Shown piece after piece: positions 8,601-15,175 of a stretch of DNA of 17,996 bases (within the stretch, counting starts at the first letter, position 1; every line of letters begins with the position of its first letter). The notes beneath the pieces are model-generated. The model saw nothing but the letters and a program-made list of their open reading frames with translations, was not told where the DNA came from and did no database searches. Source of the DNA: Streptosporangiaceae bacterium (GTDB lineage Bacteria; Actinomycetota; Actinomycetes; Streptosporangiales; Streptosporangiaceae); NCBI GenBank assembly GCA_030041195.1, contig JASHOI010000784.1, forward strand, positions 1 through 17,996, written 5' to 3'. Both the position numbers and the translations under genes were made by a program.

Positions 8601-10043
8601 CTCTTCGCCGCTGACTAGATCCCAGATCCGCACCGTGTGATCAGAACTATCCGTGGCCAGCAGGACCACACCGCCGGGCGTGACGTGGGTGGCGAACGCC
8701 GCAATCGTCCCGGCGCTGCCCTGCAGGCGCTTCAGTGACCTCCCGGATACAGGATCCCGGATCTCTACCCTGCCGTCACCCGCGCTCACCAGCGCTGTGG
8801 TTCCGTCGGGCAGATCGACGAAGGCCACGCCGTAGACGGTGTCGTGGTGTCCCGCGATCAACCGGGGTTCGGCATCGAGCCGCATGCTCGGCGCGCTGAA
8901 CGCGGACACCGACATTTCCGCTGCGGGCGCTTCGATCCCAAGATCCCATATTCGGATCCGGGTATCTCGGCTTCCGGTGGCCAGCGCCAGCCGTCCATCC
9001 CCCGTCCCGGCGAACGCGACGGACACGGCCCGGTCAGAACCGTTGAGCACGCTCAGGCAGGAGCGGTCGCTGAGCCGCCATAGCCTGGCAGCCCCGTCGG
9101 TAGAGACGCTGGCGAGGATGACCGTACCGTCAGGCAGGGTGGTGAACGCGCATCCATACAGGGCTGGCTCCTGCCCGGTCAGCATATCGAGCAGCTGACC
9201 GGTCTCTGGATCCCACAGGCCGATCCGACCCCCGTCGCAGCAGCCGGCGAGGACGGCTGAGCCGTCGATCGCGACCGCTGCAGCCAGCCCGACAACATTA
9301 CGTGAGCCGGAGGGATCCTCGAGGGACCGCAGCAGATCGCCAGTGACTGGATCCCAGATCCGGGCGCCGCCTTCCCCCTGGTCGCCGCCGCTTGCGAGGA
9401 CGACCGTGCCGCCGGGCAGCGTGACGAAGGTGACGGAGAAGATCTTGCTGGCGTGTCCCTCGAGGGTGCGGACCGGACGGCCGGTCATCGGATCCCAGAG
9501 CCTAACCGTCTCGTCGTAACCGCCGCTCGCGAGCAGCACCGTCCCGTCCGGAAGCTTGCCAAACGCGACGGTGCGGGCGTAAGCGGTGTGGCCGCTGAGC
9601 GTCTGGCGGAGTTCTCCTGTCTCGAGATCCCAGAGCCTGACGGCGCCGTCTGAGTTACCGCTGGCCAGAACCGTCGCGCCGTTGGGCAGAATGCCGACGG
9701 CGACCGCGGCAACCCTGCTCTCACCATGCTGAAGAACGCGGATGCAGACACCGCTGGCTACGTCCCATACCCGCACGGTATGGTCGCTGCTCGCGCTGAC
9801 GAGCAACTGAGCGCCGTCTCGGGCCTGGGCGGCCTGGATCGACCAGACAGCGTCGGTGTGGCCGCTAAGGACGGCGGGCTCAGCGGCGGCCCGGACTGTC
9901 CATCGACCTGGCTTCGGCAAGTGCCTGTCGGCTCGGCGGGCAGGCGCCGCATCGGTAGTGCCCGGGACGCCGACGCGTCCCACGGTGCGGGCGTGGTTGA
10001 CCGCCCACCGGCGGATGGCCTCGTTGGTGTCGTCAGCGCTCAT
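5679..10043 (-). CDS. Giant WD40 beta-propeller / von Willebrand A protein, putative sensor-scaffold of the ternary system
   Basis: The product has 1454 residues. A basic N-terminus (1-55) leads into 21 WD40-type blades of the form GHT..V..VAF..LPDGT.LLAS...D.TVRLWDP.TG. Blades 1-7 span about 58-367, blades 8-14 about 397-705 and blades 15-21 about 734-1040, separated by two linkers of about 28 residues; this predicts three seven-bladed propellers. Residues 1050-1290 are mainly helical and include GLVRRGTLPNLVHTELALPL and QDQLLYRLRDGG, a segment I associate with vWA proteins of ternary systems. A vWA-like domain follows at about 1296-1425 (VTIVLDTTPPTFGPVEMVL ... TTVLLTQHHL). The metal site is degenerate: D1301 and T1303 remain, but P1305 and Q1388 replace the usual Ser and Asp. 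No signal peptide or membrane segment is seen, so it is cytosolic. ATG 10043 is chosen because the frame upstream runs through the end of the preceding gene. The propellers probably bind a ligand or target while the vWA part contacts the MoxR ATPase (inference). Confidence 0.9.
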   Translation of the reverse strand: MSADDTNEAIRRWAVNHARTVGRVGVPGTTDAAPARRADRHLPKPGRWTVRAAAEPAVLSGHTDAVWSIQAAQARDGAQLLVSASSDHTVRVWDVASGVCIRVLQHGESRVAAVAVGILPNGATVLASGNSDGAVRLWDLETGELRQTLSGHTAYARTVAFGKLPDGTVLLASGGYDETVRLWDPMTGRPVRTLEGHASKIFSVTFVTLPGGTVVLASGGDQGEGGARIWDPVTGDLLRSLEDPSGSRNVVGLAAAVAIDGSAVLAGCCDGGRIGLWDPETGQLLDMLTGQEPALYGCAFTTLPDGTVILASVSTDGAARLWRLSDRSCLSVLNGSDRAVSVAFAGTGDGRLALATGSRDTRIRIWDLGIEAPAAEMSVSAFSAPSMRLDAEPRLIAGHHDTVYGVAFVDLPDGTTALVSAGDGRVEIRDPVSGRSLKRLQGSAGTIAAFATHVTPGGVVLLATDSSDHTVRIWDLVSGEELAVLTGHTENPWAVAFAALPGGSALLASAAYDHTVRIWDPYTQRHIRTLVGHSEALYAVAFGVLPDGSSILASAGADSAIRLWDPLTGEHLRILTGHPGVVYGLAFTRLDDATTVLASVGSGEGPVRLWDPASGRLLRTLDTGNGSVDTGNGSVGSVAFAVLPSGTTVLVAACDDRVWVWDALTHDCLFASEKQPGTLWSAALGSLPDGSVYLAAGGDSGLLWSARMSATGQGNGPQTDGTVTEVEEVSVRTLPGPALDINVIAFGRLRDGSDLLACGGDNTTVEIWDPDSGDHLRSLEGHTARIWGVAFGTLPDGTTLLASASNDRTVRVWDPVTGTALHRLTGHEGGAHEVRFGALADGSVVLAAGCGDSNIRLWDPVTGDHLRTLSGHTNGVWPLAFTRLPDGSDLMASGSVDNTVKLWDPATGRQLRTLRSHTDSVYGLRFEGRQDGSAVLASCGIDGSLRLSDPVTGQQVGLLDDEAGPLWSVDSAVNHAGESVTVTGAHRIGDVRIWNLAEARLLLRREVPTSQAVAVRWLDAHRFQIAVGGERGQLSLLTMHTRGGGSAPTPARPAGSRSDARWAADLIALAGSNLDPPLALLADLVAITGGEAPRTGAIATLAEHPGVSRLRGLAWPHGARVGFAALLAEDLPADDRYTAPPAPKAALHRALLAALDSPPGDGLPEAVPLDLLRAAANRINDQVIALLTVLGPDAVAADPILPVRLRHHAPQLLSLDVEPRTLLLDVTRQLERDASGRASTSAQAAGVNGLVRRGTLPNLVHTELALPLRLFAARYAQDQLLYRLRDGGIETPLAPVTIVLDTTPPTFGPVEMVLRLVAHTIATNLWITHKDAHLIRLDAPDRAVPLIRPADLIEVWCGRTLEPASTSLTAALNTATYRRQATTVLLTQHHLVSDQDVVARASVRVLTTHAPGDPPRRPFMNPYHLHLPPKPSAAEVLKAVLRLLAPAVRDPVRR
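6924..9872 (-). repeat. 21 tandem WD40 blade units (three sets of seven)
   Basis: Each unit is about 40-46 codons and repeats TLxGHTxxVxxVAFxxLPDG followed by TxLLASxxxDxTVRLWDP. Many units are closely alike (for example those ending near residues 173-183, 511-520, 807-815 and 897-904), while others have lost the GH or WD residues (blades 5, 6, 14, 20 and 21). The insertions after blades 7 and 14 mark the propeller boundaries. Confidence 0.88.
8140..8181. repeat. 21-bp tandem duplication inside blade 13
   Basis: Two adjacent 21-bp units, 8140-8160 and 8161-8181, differ at one base. On the minus strand they encode DTGNGSV twice in a row. The insertion lengthens the loop that leads into blade 13 of the WD40 protein by seven residues without breaking the frame, and looks like a recent slippage event. 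Confidence 0.9.
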
Positions 10044-10053
10044 GGTGGCATGC

Positions 10054-10761
10054 TCATGGGGCGAGTCGGCCCGCGAAGACCTGGCACGGCGGAAGCTCCC
10101 GCGTGCGGTAGCGCAGCAGTACACCGCCCTTGATCGCCGCGTGCACGGTGACGGTGGCCCACACCTCCGCCCGCAGCGGACCGCGTACCACCATGGCCAG
10201 CCGGTGCGCGCCGGCCAGTTGCACGGCCGAGGTGCGCCGGAACCGCCATTCCGGATCGGACCGCAGCAGGTGGACTGCCTCGAGAAACACCTCGTCGACA
10301 GTCCGGGAGGTGGTGTGCTGCCACTCACCGGCGCTCGCCTCGACGTTCGAGATGGTCAGCTTCGGTCCCAGCCGCCACGTCGTGCCGGTTTGCACCGGAT
10401 GCGCGGCGCGCTCGGGCGCCATGGACCAGGCGATCGGCGTCTCCCCGGCCTCGGTCGTGAACAGGCGCAGCCCCAGCGCGGCCGACTCCAGCGGCGGATC
10501 GCCCGGCGCGGACTCGAAAGTCACCGAGGCCTGCATGACCGAGAACGTGGACCTGGCCGCCTCTGCGGTCACAAATAGCTGCAGCTGCGGATCACCGGCA
10601 ACGTAATCCGCGGTCACCGGAACGGCGACCGGCCCGCCGAGCAGCACTCGTGCGGCAAGCCCAGTGGCCGGTTCCGGCCCAGGCCGGCCGCGCACTGGCG
10701 TCTGGTCAGCGACGAGCTCCAGGGCGCGTTGCGGCAGCGGTGGCGTCTCAATCTCGATCAT
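10054..10761 (-). CDS. 235-aa beta-rich protein of the ternary-system operon, function unknown
   Basis: The start ATG lies 2 nt after the stop of the preceding gene and is supported by a strong Shine-Dalgarno sequence GGGAGG six nt upstream. The protein has no signal peptide or membrane segment. The first two thirds are rich in alternating strands (LQLFVTAEAARSTFSVMQASVTFES, given here as two overlapping strands at about residues 60-85, then a segment ending TTWRLGPKLTISNVEAS), suggesting one or two immunoglobulin-like or jelly-roll modules. A helix follows (TVDEVFLEAVHLLRS), and a C-terminal beta unit GPLRAEVWATVTVHAAIKGG ends the protein. No catalytic motif is evident. By position it is one of the unassigned 'X' components that accompany the FtsH/MoxR/vWA core, probably structural or adaptor. 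The next gene starts 10 nt beyond its stop. Confidence 0.78.
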   Translation of the reverse strand: MIEIETPPLPQRALELVADQTPVRGRPGPEPATGLAARVLLGGPVAVPVTADYVAGDPQLQLFVTAEAARSTFSVMQASVTFESAPGDPPLESAALGLRLFTTEAGETPIAWSMAPERAAHPVQTGTTWRLGPKLTISNVEASAGEWQHTTSRTVDEVFLEAVHLLRSDPEWRFRRTSAVQLAGAHRLAMVVRGPLRAEVWATVTVHAAIKGGVLLRYRTRELPPCQVFAGRLAP

Positions 10762-10763
10762 GG

Positions 10764-12359
10764 TTAACCTCCCGGACGGCGGTCCAGGGCTTCCCGCGCG
10801 GCCCGTTCGAATAGATGTGCGGCGCGCAGCGGCTCGTTATGGCGCCGGTGTAGTTCCGCGGCGCCTGCCAGGTTTCCGGCCAGCTCGGCGGCCAGAGCCT
10901 CGTCACGCCATGAGCGGGCAGCCGTCTGGGCCGAGCGCCGCACGGCGACCGGCGGCGCGGCGCCATCCGCCTCGTCGAGCGCGCGCAGCGCAGCGGCGGA
11001 GCCTGCCGGAAGGCGGAGGTCGGCCGGTGGTGGGTCGCCCACCCACAGCTTCCAGACCGGACGCCGCGCGTCGAGGCTGAATCGCAGCCCACCGCGATCG
11101 GTAAGGACGACGGCGTGCTGGGCGTCGGGCTCATACATCGCCTGCCGGGCCGATGGCGGCAGGCGCGGGCTCAGCCGCCTGCCCAGCGGGACGTAGAGCG
11201 GGCCCGGGCCCACGCAGGCGAGCGGCTCACCGACCGGAAGCTGTTCGAGCACTCCGCCCGCGGCCAGCACCAGGTGCCTGTCCTTCCCGAGCACGACGAC
11301 GGCGATCTCGGCGAGCGGATGGTGCTCCAGCAGCAGTGCCAGGTTGGCTAGGTCAGCGTCGTCAAGGAGGACGGCGTCCACGCGCTGGCCGGGCAGGCGG
11401 GCCGGGACGAGGCGCACCGCAGACTCGGTCACGACGTGATGGCTGCCGAGCGGGCGCTGGTCGGCGAGCGGCAGATCGTCGTCGAGACGGACCAGCCCGC
11501 TGCTGTCGAGCCAGTCGCCCATGGCATCAAGGCGCCAGCAGCCGAACGCCGCATCAGCGAGCACCCAGGTGCCGCCGTCAACGAGCATCGCAAGCTGCTC
11601 GTCGGCCAGCGGGGATGCCTTCCCGTGCTGCACGAGCAGACGGCCGTCGCCAGCGGGGCGAAAGACCGCGGCCTGCGGGTACCGGGCGGCCGCCCCGAGG
11701 AACGCGGTCGGGATCGTGCGGGCCGCTGCGCGCAGGCTCAGCTCAATGAGCGTTGTCTGGTCTCCTGCGGACGATCCGGCGAACAGCGGTTCCAGGCGAA
11801 CGGCCCGATATGAGACGTCAAGCCGGAGATCGAGCGCGCGCCGCACCACGGCGGTCATGGCGAGGCCAGGCAGCAGCACCGCCGCGGCGGACAGCGGATT
11901 CGGCCGCGTGGTGTGCAGCCCGCTCTGCCGGACGAGATCCAGCAGGCTCACCGGCGTCAGCGTGCCGGGATCGATGTCCTCGGCCCCGCGCCGCTGCGGG
12001 GCAGCGCCGAAGCCGCGGTCGCGGACCAGCCAGCCATCGACGCGCACGTAAGCGGCGCCGTTGGCACTGTCCACGATCGAGCGGCCGAGGTCCAGGTCCA
12101 GCGCCGCCAGCACCCACCACGAGCCCGATCCGGTCCGGAACTGCGCGTCCTGGGCGCGGCCTGCCGCGATCAGCGCGCCGACACAGGACAGTGCGGCGGT
12201 GGCGGTGCGAAACCGCCCGGCGACCGGCACCGGCGGGGCGGGCGCCGGATGGGCGCCGGTCGGTCGTGATGCCGCTGGCTCTGGCCGGCCGGGTGGCGCT
12301 GGTTCGAGTCGGGCGATCTGGCCGGTGGGCGGCCGGGTCCCGCCGGAGCGTCCGGTCAT
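10764..12359 (-). CDS. 531-aa multidomain 'X' protein of the ternary-system operon
   Basis: The ATG at 12359 overlaps the stop of the upstream gene (ATGA); the open frame extends further to 12449, but that part lies inside the neighbour and is Arg-rich nonsense. Residues 1-50 are a Pro/Ala/Arg-rich disordered segment. A middle domain begins around GSWWVLAALDLDLGRSIVDS and YVRVDGWLVRD. A second beta-rich part contains GTWVLADAAFGCWRLDAMGD. A third has VGPGPLYVPLGRRLSPRLPP, then HAVVLTDRGGLRFSL and PVWKLWVGD. I recall this last pattern from unassigned components of MoxR/vWA ternary systems, but I cannot give a Pfam number. The C-terminus (about 487-525) has three 13-residue helical repeats like those of the preceding gene. 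No enzyme motif is seen. A scaffold or adaptor role is the most likely reading. Confidence 0.82.
   Translation of the reverse strand: MTGRSGGTRPPTGQIARLEPAPPGRPEPAASRPTGAHPAPAPPVPVAGRFRTATAALSCVGALIAAGRAQDAQFRTGSGSWWVLAALDLDLGRSIVDSANGAAYVRVDGWLVRDRGFGAAPQRRGAEDIDPGTLTPVSLLDLVRQSGLHTTRPNPLSAAAVLLPGLAMTAVVRRALDLRLDVSYRAVRLEPLFAGSSAGDQTTLIELSLRAAARTIPTAFLGAAARYPQAAVFRPAGDGRLLVQHGKASPLADEQLAMLVDGGTWVLADAAFGCWRLDAMGDWLDSSGLVRLDDDLPLADQRPLGSHHVVTESAVRLVPARLPGQRVDAVLLDDADLANLALLLEHHPLAEIAVVVLGKDRHLVLAAGGVLEQLPVGEPLACVGPGPLYVPLGRRLSPRLPPSARQAMYEPDAQHAVVLTDRGGLRFSLDARRPVWKLWVGDPPPADLRLPAGSAAALRALDEADGAAPPVAVRRSAQTAARSWRDEALAAELAGNLAGAAELHRRHNEPLRAAHLFERAAREALDRRPGG
10768..10773 (-). promoter_or_regulatory. 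Shine-Dalgarno sequence for the 235-aa gene
   Basis: The minus strand reads GGGAGG six nt before the ATG at 10761. It overlaps the last codons of the upstream gene and fixes the start. It is one of only two near-perfect ribosome sites in an operon that otherwise relies on stop/start overlaps. Confidence 0.75.
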
Positions 12360-12949
12360 GACTGGACCTCTGCGCCGGCGTCGGCGGTCTGGGAGGGCGG
12401 CGGAATGACGATCGCGATGCCGAACCTGTCCTGCGTCCACGCGGCCCACTCCTTGTCCGCGTTCGGGAACCGGGCGCGTACGGCCGCAGACCAGATCAGC
12501 GCGGCCTGGTCGTAGCGCTGAATCGCCTCGGCTACCGCGATAGACCAGTGCAGCAGGCGCTGATCCGGCGCGCCGATCCGGCCGGCGAGTGCCTCCTGAA
12601 CGTCGCCGAGCACCGGCACGATGAGCTCGTGGTCAGCGCCCTCAGCGGCGTCGCACCGGGCGAGCACCAGGCGCCGGACCAGCTCGCCCGGTGCTGTGCC
12701 CGCGCTGGCCAGCACAGCCCGCGCGGCGGCCGCGTCGCCGGCGTAATGGACCAGCGTCCAGCCAGCCTCGTCGATGTTGCCGGCCGCCTGGTAGGCCTCC
12801 GCGGCATCGCGGTGCATGCCATGGTGCGCATACAGGTCGGCGGCTCGCCGGTGCATGCGCGCATGGCGGTAGCAGCGGGCCGCCTCCAGATGCGCGCCGG
12901 CCTGCTCGTAGCAGCTCGCGGCCTGTGACCACAGGGAGAGTTCAGTCAC
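12356..12949 (-). CDS. Short helical-repeat (TPR-like) protein of the ternary-system operon
   Basis: The 197-residue product starts at a GTG that overlaps the previous stop by 8 nt. Residues 10-74 consist of five 13-residue units whose alanines fall at 10, 23, 36, 49 and 62 and whose aromatic residues fall at 14, 27, 40 and 53 (for example AARCYRHARMHRR, AADLYAHHGMHRD, AAEAYQAAGNIDE). These are short helices of alpha-solenoid type with a period much shorter than the 34 residues of standard TPRs. The second half is helical too (LLHWSIAVAEAIQRYDQAAL) and ends in a KEWAAWTQDRFGIAIVIPPP tail. There is no catalytic motif, so protein-protein contact is the likely role. The neighbouring 531-aa protein ends with the same unit, which suggests they share a binding surface or a common origin. 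Confidence 0.82.
   Translation of the reverse strand: MTELSLWSQAASCYEQAGAHLEAARCYRHARMHRRAADLYAHHGMHRDAAEAYQAAGNIDEAGWTLVHYAGDAAAARAVLASAGTAPGELVRRLVLARCDAAEGADHELIVPVLGDVQEALAGRIGAPDQRLLHWSIAVAEAIQRYDQAALIWSAAVRARFPNADKEWAAWTQDRFGIAIVIPPPSQTADAGAEVQS
12728..12922 (-). repeat. Five 39-bp (13-codon) helical repeats
   Basis: The coding repeats have consensus AAxxYxxxGxHxx and sit back to back without spacers. The fifth unit (AGWTLVHYAGDAA) is diverged and lacks the conserved tyrosine spacing. The regular 39-bp register is direct evidence of tandem duplication. Confidence 0.7.
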
Positions 12950-13205
12950 GGAGCCTTGTCTCGGTGCTCGGTCTCGCCGGATCAGGAGCCGCTTGCTCGG
13001 GCTCGGCGCTGACCCTGGTGGTCGAGTTGGGTGCGACCTCGGTCACGGTGGGGTGGGGATCCACGACGCGCGCCACCTCGAGCGACGCGGCGTCGTGCCG
13101 TTCATCGTGGTCGAAGTCGGGTGGCCCGACGCGGGCGTCGTCCACCTCGAAGACCTCGACCTCGCCAGTGTCGGAGTTGAACCGGAAGCGCACGCGGACA
13201 CGCAT
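12942..13205 (-). CDS. 87-aa small 'X' protein of the ternary-system operon
   Basis: The protein starts MRVRVRFRFNSDTGEVEVFE, a predicted beta hairpin, followed by an acidic-histidine stretch DFDHDERHDAASLEVARVV and DPHPTVTEV, and a Pro/Ala/Glu low-complexity tail (AEPEQAAPDPARPSTETRLRD). The ATG at 13205 is preferred over the ATG at 13253 because it falls 10 nt after the upstream stop, while the longer form would run back into the coiled-coil gene and adds an unlikely Arg/Ser-rich leader. The hairpin plus 'HDxxSLEVARVV' layout matches my memory of a small component found beside FtsH-like/MoxR/vWA operons; the exact family number cannot be given. Its stop overlaps the GTG of the next gene by 8 nt. 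The role is unknown and probably adaptor. Confidence 0.8.
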   Translation of the reverse strand: MRVRVRFRFNSDTGEVEVFEVDDARVGPPDFDHDERHDAASLEVARVVDPHPTVTEVAPNSTTRVSAEPEQAAPDPARPSTETRLRD

Positions 13206-13215
13206 CGTCCCGCCC

Positions 13216-13989
13216 CTATCGCTGCATCTCGAACTCGATCTCCACCACGCCATCTCGCTCGGTGCAGGAGAAGTTCTCCGCGCCGCGGGACTGTGCGTAT
13301 GCGGTGATCGCGTCGCGGTACGCCATCGCCAGCGCGCGGTGGAAGACGTTGCGGCCCTCGATACCGAGCGCGGTCAGCCGCTGCACGGCCAGGCCGCGGA
13401 GTTCCTCGGCCCGTTGCGCGGTGCGCCGGGCCCACTCGGCCTCCGCCTGTGCCGCCGCGCTCGCCTCGACCTCGACCGCGCGCAGTGCCTCGGCCTGCTC
13501 CCGCGCCTGCGCGAGGACGCGCTGCCGCTCGAGCTCGAGATTGGACTGCGCGTCGGCATGTGCGGCCCGCCGAGCGTCATCCTCGGTGATCCCGCCGTAG
13601 CCGTCGTCGTAGTACGTTCCGGTGCCGCGCACCTCGATGTGCTCGGCCACCTCGCCGTGCGCCGTTTCGACCGCCGCGACCTCGACGTCGACCCGTTCCG
13701 CCGCCTGGGCCACGATCTCCAGCTCCTGGGTGTCGGCGTGGTACGCCAGATACCCGCCGTCGAGCGTGTACCGGAACGAGTCGCCGTCCTGCTCCCAGCC
13801 TTCGGTTCCGGCCAGCGCGCGCTCGAGCATGACCAGAACAGGCGCGCCGATCGTGGCATCTAGCGGCTCCAGCAACCTGGCCTCGGCCATGGCATCGCCG
13901 CTGCGGGTCGCGACCCTCCTGATTTCGTGTTCCCACGCCTCCGCGAGCTGGGCGCTGGCAGTGACGTGGATACGGCGCGGATTACACAT
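13216..13989 (-). CDS. Coiled-coil 'X' protein (MCNPRR N-terminus) of the ternary-system operon
   Basis: The product has 257 residues. The ATG at 13989 is chosen over the ATG at 14001 because a perfect GGAGGG lies 4 nt upstream, and because MCNPRRIHVTASAQLAEAWE reads as a clean start; it overlaps the MoxR stop by 8 nt. Residues about 20-135 form a mixed alpha/beta domain (WEHEIRRVA, SFRYTLDGGYLAYHADTQEL, EHIEVRGTGTYYDDGYGG). Residues about 137-205 are a long Ala/Glu/Arg heptad-rich coiled coil (NLELERQRVLAQAREQAEAL, AEWARRTAQRAEELRGLAVQ). A short C-terminal domain ends CTERDGVVEIEFEMQR. The coiled coil suggests oligomerisation or docking between the ATPases. I associate the MCNPRR start with a component of FtsH-like ternary systems. 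No enzymatic residues are recognised. Confidence 0.85.
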   Translation of the reverse strand: MCNPRRIHVTASAQLAEAWEHEIRRVATRSGDAMAEARLLEPLDATIGAPVLVMLERALAGTEGWEQDGDSFRYTLDGGYLAYHADTQELEIVAQAAERVDVEVAAVETAHGEVAEHIEVRGTGTYYDDGYGGITEDDARRAAHADAQSNLELERQRVLAQAREQAEALRAVEVEASAAAQAEAEWARRTAQRAEELRGLAVQRLTALGIEGRNVFHRALAMAYRDAITAYAQSRGAENFSCTERDGVVEIEFEMQR

Positions 13990-15175
13990 CGAACCCTCCA
14001 TCCTCGCTGTATCGGTCTCGCATGATCATGATCACCTCGGTCTGTGAGCGCTGGATCTCCCGCAGCGCCTCGACCGCCTGCGGGTGTGTGGACCTGACCT
14101 CGGCCACCAGCCTCCCCAGTTGTCCCAGCAGCTCACGACACTCCTCGCGAGAATCAAGCAGCGGAATCCGGTTCGCCAGCTCGCGGTGGCTGTACCGGAT
14201 CTCGTCGAGGTCCCGCGCCGTACGGCTGCGCCGGGCGAGCGGCACCCCGTGCGACTCGACCACGTCACGGATCGACGCCGCGTCGTACGGGCTCGTCCAC
14301 AGGTAGGTCAGGACCGACAGGTCTTCCACCTCCGCCTGGCCCCGGCCCGCGAGCAGCGCGCTCGCCGCGATCGCCTTCTGTGCCTTGACCGCGCGCCGGT
14401 CCGAGAACGGCACCGCTGCCTCGCGGAACGATACGAGGATCTTGGACAGGGCGCCCCGCACGCCCGCGAGGTTGATATCGGCGACCGCCGCTTGCAGAGC
14501 CTTCAGATCCCGGACCGGAAACACACCGTCGCCTTGCTGCTGGCGGGTTAGCGTCCCGTCGCGGATCAGCCGCTGCTCCGCCGCCCAGCCGAGCTGCAGC
14601 ACGTCGTCGATCGATTCGTCCGGCACGTAGTCAAGCTCGCAACGGAACAGGAAGCGGTCGCAGAACGCCAGCAGCACCGGATCGTCGGCCGGCATCTCGT
14701 TGGCCGCCCCGAGCAGAGAGATAAGGGGAACCGGCTCGATTCGGGAGCCGTTGTGGAACGTCCGTTCGTTGATCAACGTCAGCAGTGAGTTGAGGATCGC
14801 GCTGCTGCCATGGAACACCTCGTCGAGGAACGCAAACTCGGCGGTCGGCAGCATCCCGTCCGTGTTGACCCGGTAGACCGCGTCCTCCTGGAAGCTGTGC
14901 ACGTCCATCACGCCGAATAGCTCCGCAGGCTCGGTGAACTTCGACAGCAGGTAGCTGAAGTACCTCGCCTGCAGCAGCGAGCTGTACCGCTCGAGCAGCG
15001 CCGTCTTGGCCGTGCCGGGAGGGCCGAGGAGCAGAACGTGCTCGCGGCAGAGCGTGGCCAGGGCGAGCACGGTGATGGCCTCATCCCGCCCGACGAACTG
15101 TTCGCCGAGATCGGTGAGATGGCCGGCGAACGTCCGGGCGGTCAGCCGCAGGTCGGGAGCGAGCGTCGTGGTCAC
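13982..15175 (-). CDS. MoxR-family AAA+ ATPase of the ternary system
   Basis: The 397-residue protein starts at a GTG that overlaps the stop of the FtsH-like gene (GTGA). Walker A is GPPGTAKT (51-58), Walker B is FAFLDEVF (114-121), sensor 1 is N159 in GAANEMP, and the arginine finger is R174 in FCDRFLFR; a sensor-2-like SDRRAVKAQK follows near 258-267. The GTAKT form of Walker A and the LLTLINERTFHNG segment are typical of MoxR/RavA ATPases. A helical C-terminal extension (about 300-397) ends in acidic residues. MoxR ATPases commonly work as hexameric remodelling chaperones with a vWA partner, here most likely the WD40-vWA giant encoded five genes downstream. All catalytic residues are present, so it should be active. 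Confidence 0.95.
   Translation of the reverse strand: MTTTLAPDLRLTARTFAGHLTDLGEQFVGRDEAITVLALATLCREHVLLLGPPGTAKTALLERYSSLLQARYFSYLLSKFTEPAELFGVMDVHSFQEDAVYRVNTDGMLPTAEFAFLDEVFHGSSAILNSLLTLINERTFHNGSRIEPVPLISLLGAANEMPADDPVLLAFCDRFLFRCELDYVPDESIDDVLQLGWAAEQRLIRDGTLTRQQQGDGVFPVRDLKALQAAVADINLAGVRGALSKILVSFREAAVPFSDRRAVKAQKAIAASALLAGRGQAEVEDLSVLTYLWTSPYDAASIRDVVESHGVPLARRSRTARDLDEIRYSHRELANRIPLLDSREECRELLGQLGRLVAEVRSTHPQAVEALREIQRSQTEVIMIMRDRYSEDGGFDV
13994..13999 (-). promoter_or_regulatory. Shine-Dalgarno sequence that fixes the coiled-coil gene start
   Basis: The minus strand reads GGAGGG, then TTCG, then ATG at 13989. The other in-frame ATG (14001) lies upstream of this site and has no comparable motif, so the shorter product is favoured. 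Confidence 0.8.

Noticed and set aside
10044..10328. Upstream start of the WD40-vWA frame at 10328
   Set aside because: The 95 extra residues overlap the 235-aa gene, are Arg/Pro/Ser-rich frame-shadow sequence, and show no WD40 or other motif.
12360..12449. Upstream start of the 531-aa frame at 12449
   Set aside because: It lies wholly inside the helical-repeat gene and encodes an Arg-rich shadow; the ATGA overlap at 12356-12359 is a standard coupled start.
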